Origin: Cyanobium sp. FGCU52
GTDB lineage: Bacteria > Cyanobacteriota > Cyanobacteriia > PCC-6307 > Cyanobiaceae
Length of the DNA stretch: 64,000 nucleotides
Reading direction: 5' to 3'
Assembly: GCA_024958715.1 (NCBI GenBank)
Contig: JANWUS010000012.1
Location: 1-64,000, forward strand
Position numbers and translations under genes: made by a program. Shown here in pieces: positions 29,580-37,977 of this stretch. The notes beneath the pieces are model-generated. The model was given only the letters and a program-made list of their open reading frames with translations. It was not told the DNA's origin and ran no database searches. How positions within the stretch are numbered: position 1 is the first letter of the stretch; every line of letters begins with the position of its first letter.

Positions 29580-30149
29580 ATGACCACGCCTGCCCCCGCC
29601 GAACCCCTGGGCCGCCGGGAGCGGATGCTGCTGGCTGCGGTGGCCGCCGTGCTGGCGGTGGCACTGTTCTGGTTCCGGGGTGGCCTCCATCCGGAGGCGC
29701 CGCTGGAGCGCCTGGCCCGCCGCTCACCCGACCTCACGACGGCGCTCGCGAATGGTCGGCCCACGGTGGTGGAGTTCTATGCCGACTGGTGCGAGGCCTG
29801 CCGTGCGATGGCACCGGCGATGGAGGCGATCGAACGGGACCACCGCGACGATCTCGACGTGGTGCTGCTGAACGTGGACAACCCGCGCTGGCAGCCCCAG
29901 CTCGAGCAGTACGGCGTGAACGGCATCCCCCAGCTCGAGTTCTTCGATGCGGCCGGCCGGGACGTGGGCCGCTCCCTCGGGGCCCGCCGGCCTGCGGAAC
30001 TGCAGGCGCTCACCACGGCCCTGCTCGAGGGCGTGGCGCTGCCGGAGCTGGCGGGGGTGGGAGCGCTGAGCGACCTGGCCGCATCGGCGGCCTCCCCCGA
30101 GCAGGGCTCAGCGACGGCGCCGGCGGTCGGTCCCCGCAGTCACGGCTGA
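29580..30149 (+). CDS. txlA: Membrane-anchored thioredoxin (TxlA/HCF164-like)
   Basis: 189 residues. N-terminal anchor (LLAAVAAVLAVALFWFRGG) places the thioredoxin domain on the lumenal/periplasmic side. Active site WCEAC in VVEFYADWCEACRAMAP, then LLNVDNPRW and the cis-proline NGIPQLEFFD. In plants and cyanobacteria this type passes reducing power to cytochrome c maturation. The C-terminal 40 residues are low-complexity. ATG 29580; thyX follows 57 bp downstream. Confidence 0.88.
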   Translation: MTTPAPAEPLGRRERMLLAAVAAVLAVALFWFRGGLHPEAPLERLARRSPDLTTALANGRPTVVEFYADWCEACRAMAPAMEAIERDHRDDLDVVLLNVDNPRWQPQLEQYGVNGIPQLEFFDAAGRDVGRSLGARRPAELQALTTALLEGVALPELAGVGALSDLAASAASPEQGSATAPAVGPRSHG

Positions 30150-30206
30150 GCGGCGGGGAGAACCGTCCACGAGGCACCAGAGTGGGCGGGTGTGCCGCCA
30201 CCACCG

Positions 30207-32294
30207 ATGGATCCCCGCTTCCGGGTCGAGCTGATCGCCGCCACCCCGAATCCCCAGCAATGCGTCTACGCCGGGATGCATCAGGACTACAGCGAGGGCT
30301 TCGTGGCCGCCGACCGCGCCGGGTGGCCCGACGAGACCCGCGCCGGTGAGATCTGCGTGAAGCGTCTGCTGGCGGGGGAGCGGGGCCACTACGGACCGCT
30401 CGAGCACGCCCAGATCGTGCTCAACGTGGGCTGGTTCCCCCATTCGGTGATGCAGCAGGCCCGCACCCATCGAGTGGGCGTGAGCTTCGATGTGCAATGT
30501 CTCGCCGGTGACACCGAGATCACCTTCCTGCATGCCGGTGGGAGCCTACGGAAGATCAAGATCGCTGAACTACACGACCTCTGGACGAACGGAGAGCGAG
30601 CGACTCGACATCGGCAGATCCGTGGCCGTCAAGGCGAAGCACCAGGAACATACCGCCGCGATTGCCGCAAGCGGCTGCAGAAGATGAAGTTACGGGTGCT
30701 GAACGAAGACACGAACGTCTTTGAAACGAGCCATCTTACGGATGTGATTTGCAGTGGGCTGCAACCGGTCTATCGGCTTACGATGGAGGACGGTCGCACT
30801 CTTGACTGCACCGCCAACCATCGGTTGCTCACGCCGGATGGCTGGCAGACCATGGGAGATGCCCTGTCCCTGAGGGTGAGAAGAGATGGCACCGTGCGCA
30901 GCTTCCGACGCACGGCGCAGGTGTTGGTGAACGGGAACGTGGCGGTTGGCAGCGGGGCCTACCGAGACCGTGGCTGGCTGCAACAACAGGTCGAATGCGG
31001 AGCGACCCCAGACGAGATGGCGGAGCGGGCTGGCTGTTCGACCACCACGATCCGGGACTGGGCCCGTCGGCATCAGATCCGCTTGGTGAAAAGCGACACG
31101 CGCTTTCGAGCGGGATTCAACCCCTGGAACCACAACCCTTCAGCTCTCTATCGGCAGCAACAATGGTTGCAGCAACAACTGGAGAACGGGCTTTGTGCCA
31201 AGGAGATGGCTGAACTTGCGGGCTGCTCCGTGGAAGCCATCAAAAAGTGGGTCTATCACTTCGGGCTGACCCTCAATAAACGCCCATTTTTCCAAAAGGG
31301 CATGCGGCCTTGGAACAAAGGGCGAGGTGGTTATCGCCTGCAGCTATCGGAAGAGTCACGCGAAGCGCGGCGTGCCCATGGCCGACAGATCACCCGTCGA
31401 GGCTCGGCATCACATTTTTGGAGAGGGGGTTCATCGTCTGAGCGCATGTTGATCGGTTCCTGGACGCGACAAATCGCTCCCCAGGTTCATCAACGCTTCG
31501 ATCACACATGCCAGCGTTGTGGATTGCGAGGAAGCGAGCAACAACTGCACGCCCACCACCTGGTGCCTGTCTATGCGGATCCAAGTCTGGGCTGCGAGAT
31601 CGAGAATCTCGTCACGCTTTGCCAAGCCTGTCACGCCTTCATTCACAAACACCACTTGGAAGCTGATTTTGCTGCGGAGTTCCGTCTGCTGAAGCCAATC
31701 CAAAACTGGCCCGTTAAGCCCCGTCCCCGGGGCCGGAAGCTCATGGCCCATCCGCTCACGGTGGTCCAAGTGGAATTTCTAGGCACTCAGATGACCTACG
31801 ACCTTGCGGTGGCGGATCCCTGGCACAATTTCGTGGCCAATGGCTTAGTGGTTCATAACTCCATGCGCTACACGGGCGATCGCATCCGCAAGGCGGCGAA
31901 CGGCGAGCTGGAGCTGGAGGAGGTGTTCTACCTGCGCCCGCTGGGCAGCTACAGCGACCGCCAGGGCAAGAAGTACAGCTACGACGCCGACCAACGGGCG
32001 ATCGACCTCGATCTGTGCTGCCGCGCGGCCGAGCGCTACCGCGACCTGCTGGATGCCGGCTTCGCCGAGGAACACGCCCGCGGCATCCTGCCGTTCGACT
32101 ACCGCCAGCACTTCGTGGTGAGCTTCAGCCTGCGCGCCTTCCTCCATTTCCTGGATCTGCGCGCCAAGCTCGACGCCCAGGAGGAGATCCGCGCCCTCTG
32201 CGATCTGATGTGGCCCCACCTGCAGGCCTGGGCCCCGGAGATCGCCGGCTGGTACGAGAAGAGCCGGCTGCACAAGGCGCGCCTGGCTCCCTGA
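30207..32294 (+). CDS. thyX: Flavin-dependent thymidylate synthase ThyX, interrupted by an intein
   Basis: Makes dTMP from dUMP with FAD and methylene-tetrahydrofolate. The frame is continuous for 695 residues, but only 241 are ThyX: residues 1-97 (HYGPLEHAQI, QQARTHRVGVSFDVQ) and 552-695 (SMRYTGDRIRK, PFDYRQHFVVSFSLRAFLHFL). Residues 98-551 are an intein. It splits the ThyX motif right before the catalytic-motif serine (Ser552), so splicing is needed for activity. The start is ATG 30207 (MDPRFRVEL); a GTG at 30192 would add five residues. It is convergent with dcd, another dTMP-pathway gene. No thyA is seen in the window. Confidence 0.96.
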   Translation: MDPRFRVELIAATPNPQQCVYAGMHQDYSEGFVAADRAGWPDETRAGEICVKRLLAGERGHYGPLEHAQIVLNVGWFPHSVMQQARTHRVGVSFDVQCLAGDTEITFLHAGGSLRKIKIAELHDLWTNGERATRHRQIRGRQGEAPGTYRRDCRKRLQKMKLRVLNEDTNVFETSHLTDVICSGLQPVYRLTMEDGRTLDCTANHRLLTPDGWQTMGDALSLRVRRDGTVRSFRRTAQVLVNGNVAVGSGAYRDRGWLQQQVECGATPDEMAERAGCSTTTIRDWARRHQIRLVKSDTRFRAGFNPWNHNPSALYRQQQWLQQQLENGLCAKEMAELAGCSVEAIKKWVYHFGLTLNKRPFFQKGMRPWNKGRGGYRLQLSEESREARRAHGRQITRRGSASHFWRGGSSSERMLIGSWTRQIAPQVHQRFDHTCQRCGLRGSEQQLHAHHLVPVYADPSLGCEIENLVTLCQACHAFIHKHHLEADFAAEFRLLKPIQNWPVKPRPRGRKLMAHPLTVVQVEFLGTQMTYDLAVADPWHNFVANGLVVHNSMRYTGDRIRKAANGELELEEVFYLRPLGSYSDRQGKKYSYDADQRAIDLDLCCRAAERYRDLLDAGFAEEHARGILPFDYRQHFVVSFSLRAFLHFLDLRAKLDAQEEIRALCDLMWPHLQAWAPEIAGWYEKSRLHKARLAP
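30498..31859 (+). mobile_element. Intein with HNH homing endonuclease in thyX
   Basis: 454 codons inserted in frame. Splicing features: Cys1 in CLAGDTEI (block A), TANH in LDCTANHRLLTPDGW (block B, 105-108), YDLAVADPWHNFVANG (block F) and the terminal VVHN (block G), with Ser+1 in ThyX. The middle carries a helix-turn-helix module repeated twice (about 159-212 and 222-276) and an HNH nuclease (338-383: CQRC, HAHHLVP, N370, CQACH). No LAGLIDADG motif. Sample lines are 52-53% GC against about 72% in flanking thyX, so recent acquisition is likely. All splicing residues look intact. Confidence 0.96.
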
Positions 32295-32306
32295 TCGCCC
32301 GGGCCG

Positions 32307-32900
32307 TCAGACCCTGGCGAGGGTCACCCGTTCGGGCTGGTGCTGGTATTTGCCGGCCCGATCCTGGTAGGTGGTCGCGCAGGGATCGCCTTCGAAGAAC
32401 AGCAGCTGGCAGATGCCTTCGCCGGCGTAGATGCGGCAGTCGGCGCCGGAGGAGTTGCTGAACTCCAGGGTGAGGTGGCCCTCCCAGCTGGCCTCGGCCG
32501 GCGTGGTGTTGACGATGATCCCCAGCCGGGCGTAGGTGCTCTTGCCGAGGCAGATCACGGTGATGTTGGCGGGCACCCGCAGCTTCTCCAGCGCCACCCC
32601 CAGGCCGTAGGAGTGGGCCGGCAGGATGAAGTACTCGCCGTCCTCATCGCGGTGCAGGGGCGCGGGCTCGAGGTTGGCGGGATTGAACCGCTTGGGGTTC
32701 ATCACCGTGCCGGGCACGTGCCTGAAAATCAGGAACTCCTTGGCCGAGAGGCGCAGGTCGTAGCCGTAGGAGGAGCAGCCATAACTCAGCACGGCCCCGG
32801 TGCGGGCCTCCGGATCCAGGTGGCGCACCAGGGTGCCCTGGAACGGCTCGATCATGCCGGCGGCGGCCTGCTCGTGGATCCAGCGGTCGTTCTTGAGCAT
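32307..32900 (-). CDS. dcd: dCTP deaminase
   Basis: Deaminates dCTP to dUTP, feeding dUMP to ThyX. Conserved YGCSSYGYDLRL, PAHSYGLGVALEKLRVP, the active-site run GKSTYARLGI and EASWEGHLTLEFSN are present. 197 residues from ATG 32900. It is convergent with thyX, 12 bp apart. There is no fused dUTPase signature, so a separate dUTPase is presumed elsewhere. Confidence 0.95.
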   Translation of the reverse strand: MLKNDRWIHEQAAAGMIEPFQGTLVRHLDPEARTGAVLSYGCSSYGYDLRLSAKEFLIFRHVPGTVMNPKRFNPANLEPAPLHRDEDGEYFILPAHSYGLGVALEKLRVPANITVICLGKSTYARLGIIVNTTPAEASWEGHLTLEFSNSSGADCRIYAGEGICQLLFFEGDPCATTYQDRAGKYQHQPERVTLARV

Positions 32901-32946
32901 CGATCGGGGGGGCGGGCCGCGGTTCGGAGGCTATCCGGGCCGGCCA

Positions 32947-33534
32947 TCAGGCGCCGCGGCGCAGTTCGGTCACCTGATCGGCCATCGCCATCAGCACCTC
33001 CGGCACCGCCGGGCCCGTGAGGATCACATCGAGGTGGGCGGGCCGCCGCTGGAGCGCCTCGGTGACCTCGTCGGCCGAGACATAGCCCAGTTCCACCGCC
33101 AGTCCCAGCTCATCGAGCACCATCAGATCCACGTCGCCGGCCAGCAGGCGCTCCCGGCTGAAGGCCCACACCTCCGCCACCGCCTCCAGGGGATCGGCCT
33201 CCTCGGCCACCGAGACCGCCAGGGCGTCGGCGGGGCGATCGAGGCACAGGGGCAGGGCGGGCCGGAGCCACTGCAGCCGGCCGCACAGCCAGAGGCTGCC
33301 CGCCAGCCCCTGGGCCACCCCACCCTTGAGGAACTGGCTCACCAGCACCCGGCTGCCGAGGCCGGCGCTGCGCAGGGCCTGGCTGAACACGGCGGCGAAG
33401 CTGCCCCGGTAAGGAGCGGTGTGGATCTGCAGCAGCCCCTCCGGCTCGGGCACCAGCCGCAGGGGGGGCACCACCCGCAGGGGTTCCAGCGGGGAACGTC
33501 CGGCGGAATGGGGATGGACGAGGCTGACGGTCAT
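32947..33534 (-). CDS. CobO/BtuR-like P-loop protein
   Basis: Resembles corrinoid adenosyltransferases of the CobO/BtuR type: LLQIHTAPYRGSFAAVFSQALRSAG, RVLVSQFLKGG, LMVLDELGLAVELGYVS and HLDVILTGPAVPEVLMAMAD follow the family order. However, the canonical GNGKGKT P-loop is replaced by TAPYRGSF, lacking the GKT that binds ATP phosphates. So either it is a divergent homologue with another role or it binds nucleotide differently. 195 residues from ATG 33534. It is downstream-facing toward dcd and divergent from rph. Confidence 0.75.
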   Translation of the reverse strand: MTVSLVHPHSAGRSPLEPLRVVPPLRLVPEPEGLLQIHTAPYRGSFAAVFSQALRSAGLGSRVLVSQFLKGGVAQGLAGSLWLCGRLQWLRPALPLCLDRPADALAVSVAEEADPLEAVAEVWAFSRERLLAGDVDLMVLDELGLAVELGYVSADEVTEALQRRPAHLDVILTGPAVPEVLMAMADQVTELRRGA

Positions 33535-33737
33535 GCACCCCTGGCGGCGAAGCGGACACGCGACACCACCGCCACGGAGGACCGGAACGGTCCCGGCACC
33601 GGAAGCGGCGGGCCCGGCGGCGGAACCATCCGGGGCGTATGTCCCGAATGTAGCGGCATCGCACCGGGCTGCACACCAGCCCTGGTGGCAAACAGACGTA
33701 CCACCCCCTACGCTGCCGGCCCGGCCGCCACGATCCC

Positions 33738-34505
33738 GTGACCACCAGTCCCGCTTCCCCCCGGCGCGCCGACGGCCGCGGCGACGACGCCCTGCGGCCG
33801 GTGCGCTTTCTCTGGGATTCGATGGGCTTCGCCCTCGCCTCGCTCACGGTGGAGGCCGGACGGACCCGGGTGCTGTGCAGCGTCTGCCTGGAGGAGGAGG
33901 TGCCCCGCTGGCGGAGGGGAGGTGGCCGGGGCTGGCTCAGCGCCGAGTACCGCCTGCTGCCCGCCTCCACGCCCGAACGGCAGCCGCGGGAGCTGATGAA
34001 GCTTTCGGGCCGCACCCAGGAGATCCAGCGCCTGATCGGCCGCAGCCTGCGGGCCGCCCTCGACCTGGAGGCCCTGGGGGAGCGCACCCTGCTGATCGAC
34101 TGTGACGTGCTCCAGGCTGATGCCGGCACCCGCACCGCCTCCATCACCGGGGCCTGGGTGGCCCTGGCGGCCGCGCTCGAACGGCTGCAGGAGCGGGGGG
34201 TGCTGGCGACCTCCCCCCTGCGCCGCCAGGTGAGCGCCGTGTCGGTGGGCCTGGTGGACGGCCGGGCCCTGCTCGATCTGGATTACGGGGAGGACAGCCG
34301 CGCCGAGGTGGACCTCAACGTGGTGGGTGACGAGGCGGACCAGCTCCTGGAGATCCAGGGCACCGCCGAGGGCGCCCCCTTCTCCCGCGCCCAGCTCACG
34401 GCGATGCTCGACCTTGCGGCCTCGGGACTGGCCGGGCTGCGGCAGGCCCAGAGGGCCGCCCTGGCGGAGCAGGCCGCAGAACGACGGTCCGGGCAAACCG
34501 TGTGA
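33738..34505 (+). CDS. rph: Ribonuclease PH
   Basis: Phosphorolytic 3'-5' exoribonuclease trimming tRNA 3' ends. PVRFLWDSMGFALASLTVEAGRTRVLCSV, RGWLSAEYRLLPAST, RTQEIQRLIGRSLRAALDLEALGERTLLIDCDV, DAGTRTASITGA and DLDYGEDSRAEVDLNVV are intact family blocks. 255 residues from GTG 33738. Phosphate-binding arginines in the RTQEIQRLIGRSLRA region are kept. Ends 58 bp before ntcA. Confidence 0.94.
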   Translation: MTTSPASPRRADGRGDDALRPVRFLWDSMGFALASLTVEAGRTRVLCSVCLEEEVPRWRRGGGRGWLSAEYRLLPASTPERQPRELMKLSGRTQEIQRLIGRSLRAALDLEALGERTLLIDCDVLQADAGTRTASITGAWVALAAALERLQERGVLATSPLRRQVSAVSVGLVDGRALLDLDYGEDSRAEVDLNVVGDEADQLLEIQGTAEGAPFSRAQLTAMLDLAASGLAGLRQAQRAALAEQAAERRSGQTV

Positions 34506-34563
34506 TCCGCTACAAGGAGGGAGGGGAGCGATCCCTAGCTTCCCCCCACCTCGCACCGCCTGA

Positions 34564-35301
34564 ATGGTCGGCGCCACTCGCGGATTCAGCCGTTACTCCA
34601 ACACCCCATCGGGTGGGCTTCCGGGTGTGGCGTCGGTGGGCAACCCCGGGCCGGCCTCCCCCACGCTGCTGGAGGTGATCCGGGGCCTGGCCGGGAGCAG
34701 CGTCGAAACGATCGAACGGGGCAAGACGATCTTCTTTCCAGGGGATCCCGCCGAACGGGTCTACCTCCTGCGCCGTGGGGCCGTGCGGCTGTCGCGGGTC
34801 TACGAATCCGGCGAGGAGATCACCGTGGCCCTGCTGCGGGAGAACAGCCTCTTCGGCGTGCTCTCCCTGCTCACCGGCCAGCGCTCCGACCGCTTCTATC
34901 ACGCGATCGCCTTCACCCGGGTCGAGATGGTCACCGCGCCGGCCACGTCGGTGCGCCGGGCCATCGAACAGGACGCCAGCGTGGGCCTGCTGCTGCTCCA
35001 GGGCCTCTCCTCCCGCATCCTGCAGACGGAAACGATGATCGAAACCCTTACCCACCGGGACATGAGTTCCCGGCTGGTCAGCTTTCTGCTGGTGCTCTGC
35101 CGCGACTTCGGGGTGCCCGGAAACGAAGGCATCACCATCGACCTCCGTCTGTCCCATCAGGCGATCGCCGAGGCGATCGGCTCCACCCGCGTCACCATCA
35201 CCCGCCTGCTGGGCGATCTCCGCAACGATGGCCTGGTGCAGATCGACCGCAAGAAGATCACGGTGTTCGATCCCATCGCCCTGGCTAAGCGGTTCAGCTG
35301 A
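34564..35301 (+). CDS. ntcA: Global nitrogen regulator NtcA
   Basis: CRP-family transcription factor that activates nitrogen-assimilation genes when 2-oxoglutarate is high. Cyclic-nucleotide-like domain ([35 protein letters not shown]) for 2-oxoglutarate, dimer helix, and C-terminal helix-turn-helix [20 protein letters not shown]. The long N-terminus [16 protein letters not shown] is the form found in marine picocyanobacteria. 245 residues from ATG 34564. I looked for the GTA-N8-TAC self-site upstream and did not find a convincing one. An AAGGAGG run at about 34513 is too far to be the ribosome site. Confidence 0.97.
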   Translation: MVGATRGFSRYSNTPSGGLPGVASVGNPGPASPTLLEVIRGLAGSSVETIERGKTIFFPGDPAERVYLLRRGAVRLSRVYESGEEITVALLRENSLFGVLSLLTGQRSDRFYHAIAFTRVEMVTAPATSVRRAIEQDASVGLLLLQGLSSRILQTETMIETLTHRDMSSRLVSFLLVLCRDFGVPGNEGITIDLRLSHQAIAEAIGSTRVTITRLLGDLRNDGLVQIDRKKITVFDPIALAKRFS

Positions 35302-35370
35302 TCCGCCGGCGCCCGTCGCCGAGCCTGGCCCCCATCCGGCAGGGATACTGGGGCACCCCTGGAGCCGAGC

Positions 35371-36657
35371 GTGTCGGGCTGGCTGCTGATCCTGGCGCTG
35401 CTGGTCCTCGGGGGGGTGCTCTCGACCCTGGGCGACCGGCTGGGAAGCCGGGTGGGCAAGGCCCGGCTCAGCCTGTTCAATCTGCGCCCCCGCGACACCG
35501 CCGTGGTGATCACGGCCCTCACCGGCGCCCTGATCAGCGCGGTGTCCCTCGGGCTGCTGCTGCTGGTGAGCGAGCGGCTGCGAGTGGGCCTGTTCCAGCT
35601 CGATCAGATCCAGGCCCGCCTGCGGGACAGCCGCGCCGCGCTCGAACGCAACCGCGAGGACCTGATCCGCAGCCGGGGCGAGGTGGCCCGGGCGGAGCAG
35701 GGCCGCACCCAGGCCCTGCGCAGTCGCAGCCAGGCCCTGACGATCCGCGACCGGGCGCTGGCCAGCAGCCGGGAGGCCCAGGCGCAGCAGCGCAAGGCCC
35801 AGGCCGGCCTCAAGGGGGCGGAGCAGCGGGTGGCCGGACTGCGCCGCGAACTGATGCCGCTGCAGCAGGAGCGCCGACGGCTGGAGGGCGAACGGGCGCG
35901 GCTGAGCAAGGACGTGCGGGCGCGGGATGCGGAGATCCGACGGACGGAGAGCGAACTGAAGACGGTGCGCGAGCGCATCGCGGCCGGCGCCAAGGAGTTG
36001 AAGGAGCTGGAGACCAACGTGATCGCGCTCCGCCGCGGCGATGTGGTGATCGCCAGCGGCCAGCCCCTGGCCTCGGCGAAGGTTCGGCTGCAGCAACAGG
36101 GCCAGGCCCGCTCGGTGATCGACGCCCTGCTGCAGCAGGCCAACCTGGCCGCTTTTCGCCTGCTCCTGCCTGAGCAGCGGCCGGATCGCCAGATCCTGCT
36201 GGTGCCCCGCAACGATATCGAGAGGCTGGAGCAGATGATCCGCAAGTCGGGCACCTGGGTGGTGAGCATCCGTTCGGCCAGCAACGTGGTGCGGGGCGAG
36301 CAGCGGGTGCTCGCCTTCCCCGACGTGCGGCCCAACCGCTCGGTGGTGCGCCGGGGGGAGGTGCTGGCCCGCACCGCCCTGGAAGGAGACGAACGCCGTC
36401 CGGAAGAGGTGCGCAACCGGCTGAATCTGCTGCTGGCGGCGGCCTTCGCCCGCGCCCAGCGTCAGGGCACCCTGGTGGACGGACTCCAGTTCGACGTGGC
36501 GGCCTTCAACGCCCTCGGCAGGCGGCTGAGTGAGCGGCCGGCGGGGCTGACGGCCCAGCTCGAGGCCGTGGCGATCCGGGATGCGGACACCCCCGATCCG
36601 ATCGTGGTGGAACTGCGCTGGCCTGGAGCCGGCGAGCGGCAGCAGCGGCGACCATGA
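35371..36657 (+). CDS. DUF3084 protein with membrane anchor and coiled coil
   Basis: 428 residues: N-terminal membrane segments (LLILALLVLGGVLSTLGDRLGSRVGKARLSLFNLRPRDTA, VVITALTGALISAVSLGLLLL), a long coiled coil at about 75-215 rich in Arg/Glu/Gln, and a C-terminal globular domain (residues about 220-425). This matches cyanobacterial DUF3084, function unknown. The GTG 35371 start is used. The stop overlaps the RuvC-like start (ATGA). Confidence 0.88.
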   Translation: MSGWLLILALLVLGGVLSTLGDRLGSRVGKARLSLFNLRPRDTAVVITALTGALISAVSLGLLLLVSERLRVGLFQLDQIQARLRDSRAALERNREDLIRSRGEVARAEQGRTQALRSRSQALTIRDRALASSREAQAQQRKAQAGLKGAEQRVAGLRRELMPLQQERRRLEGERARLSKDVRARDAEIRRTESELKTVRERIAAGAKELKELETNVIALRRGDVVIASGQPLASAKVRLQQQGQARSVIDALLQQANLAAFRLLLPEQRPDRQILLVPRNDIERLEQMIRKSGTWVVSIRSASNVVRGEQRVLAFPDVRPNRSVVRRGEVLARTALEGDERRPEEVRNRLNLLLAAAFARAQRQGTLVDGLQFDVAAFNALGRRLSERPAGLTAQLEAVAIRDADTPDPIVVELRWPGAGERQQRRP

Positions 36658-37094
36658 ACGCAGGGCCGGTGGCGGGGCTCGATCCGGGGCGCAGCAAATG
36701 CGGGCTGGTGCTCACCGATCCGCAGCGGCGGCGGGTCGTGACCGCCCTGGTGCTGCCGCCCGAGCAGGCCGGGGAGGCCCTGGAGCAGTGGATCGGGGCG
36801 GGACTGGTGGCCGTGGTGCTGGGGAATGGCACCGGCTCGGCGGCCTGGCGACACCGGCTGGAAGCGCACCTGCCGGTGCTGCTGGTGGACGAGGGGGGGA
36901 GCACCCTGGCCGCCCGCCAGCGCTTCTTTCAGCTGGAGCCGCCCCGGGGTTGGCGCCGTGTGCTTCCCCGGGGGCTGCGGCTGCCGCCGCGGGACATCGA
37001 TGACGTGGTGGCCCAGCTGCTGCTGGAGCGCTGGCTCGGCCATCCCCTGAGCCGGGACGGGACGACCCGGCTCAGAACGATGCCCGGACGGTGA
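36654..37094 (+). CDS. RuvC/YqgF-fold predicted nuclease
   Basis: 146 residues with an RNase H-like core: first acidic residue in GLDPGRSKCGLVLTD, VVLGNGTG, LLVDEGGSTLAARQ and the late DIDDVVAQLLL acidic motif. Holliday-junction or pre-rRNA nuclease function is inferred from fold only. ATG overlaps the DUF3084 stop, so the pair is coupled. The 3' end overlaps convergent DUF3146 by 23 bp. Confidence 0.8.
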   Translation: MNAGPVAGLDPGRSKCGLVLTDPQRRRVVTALVLPPEQAGEALEQWIGAGLVAVVLGNGTGSAAWRHRLEAHLPVLLVDEGGSTLAARQRFFQLEPPRGWRRVLPRGLRLPPRDIDDVVAQLLLERWLGHPLSRDGTTRLRTMPGR

Positions 37095-37329
37095 AGGAGT
37101 AGTCGCCCCCCGGCTCGAGCTCGTAGTCGGCCCGCAGCAGGAAGCGCAGCAGGGCGTCCTGGATCAGGGCCCGGCCCAGGGAGGGCTCCACGCTCAGTTC
37201 GCCGCGGTCGAAGGCCCAGTGGAAGCTCCACTGGAACCCGCCGGCGCTCACCTCCCCCTCCAGCAGGCACGGCCGGAAGCTGCGGCGCAGCACCCGCAGC
37301 TGGGCAGTGGTGGCGGGAAGGCGGGGCAA
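37072..37329 (-). CDS. DUF3146 protein
   Basis: 85 residues, cyanobacteria-specific DUF3146: N-terminal LPATTAQLRVLRRSF, FQWSFHWAFDRGELSVEPSLGRALI and the conserved C-terminus YELEPGGDYSFTVRASF. Function unknown. The start is TTG 37329. It follows pth in the same direction. Confidence 0.85.
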   Translation of the reverse strand: MPRLPATTAQLRVLRRSFRPCLLEGEVSAGGFQWSFHWAFDRGELSVEPSLGRALIQDALLRFLLRADYELEPGGDYSFTVRASF

Positions 37330-37359
37330 GACAGGGGCGTGAACGACAGGGGGTCGGGT

Positions 37360-37968
37360 TCAGGATGCCGGCACCGGGGCCCGGAAACTGTTCAGGCGGT
37401 TGCCTGCCCGCTCCAGTCCCTGGCGCCGGATCAGATCCACGCCGGCCAGCACCTCTTCCAGCATGGCGTCGACCACGGGGCGCTCCTCACCCGAGAAACG
37501 CCCGAGCACATGGGAGACGGTGCGCTCCCGCCGTTCGGCCGGCTGCTCGGCGGGGGCGCCGATGCCGATGCGAAGCCGGGCGAACTCCTGGGTGCCGAGA
37601 TGCTGGATCGTGCTGCGCAGGCCGTTGTGGCCGCCGGCACTGCCCGAGGCGCGCAGCCGCAGGCGACCGAGGGGCAGATCCATGTCGTCGACGAGCACCA
37701 GCAGCTGGGCCGGGCTGAGGCGGAACCAGTCGAGGGCGGCGCGGATGGAACGGCCGCTCTCGTTCATGTAGGTCTGGGGCATCAGCAGCCGCAGGCGATC
37801 AGGGCCGGTGCCGATTTCCGCCAGCAGCCCCTGCAGCCGGGTCTGGGAGCGGAAAGCCGCCGCTTCGCAGGCGGCCAGGCGCTCCAGGGCCATGAACCCG
37901 ACGTTGTGGCGGGTGTCGACGTAGCGAGGGCCTGGATTGCCCAGCCCCACCAGCAACCGAAGATCCAA
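37360..37968 (-). CDS. pth: Peptidyl-tRNA hydrolase
   Basis: Releases peptides from prematurely dropped peptidyl-tRNA. VGLGNPGPRYVDTRHNVGF holds Asn11 and the catalytic His21; LLMPQTYMNESG, VDDMDLPLG and GSAGGHNGLRS complete the active site. 202 residues from TTG 37968. It is in a minus-strand run with tatA upstream. Confidence 0.95.
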   Translation of the reverse strand: MDLRLLVGLGNPGPRYVDTRHNVGFMALERLAACEAAAFRSQTRLQGLLAEIGTGPDRLRLLMPQTYMNESGRSIRAALDWFRLSPAQLLVLVDDMDLPLGRLRLRASGSAGGHNGLRSTIQHLGTQEFARLRIGIGAPAEQPAERRERTVSHVLGRFSGEERPVVDAMLEEVLAGVDLIRRQGLERAGNRLNSFRAPVPAS

Positions 37969-37977
37969 GGGTTGGGG

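Noticed and set aside
30498-31859. Group I/II intron or IS insertion in thyX
   Set aside because: The frame is open throughout, splice-block residues of an intein are present, and there are no terminal inverted repeats or target duplications.
34506-34563. NtcA autoregulatory site upstream of ntcA
   Set aside because: No GTA-N8-TAC was found between rph and ntcA.
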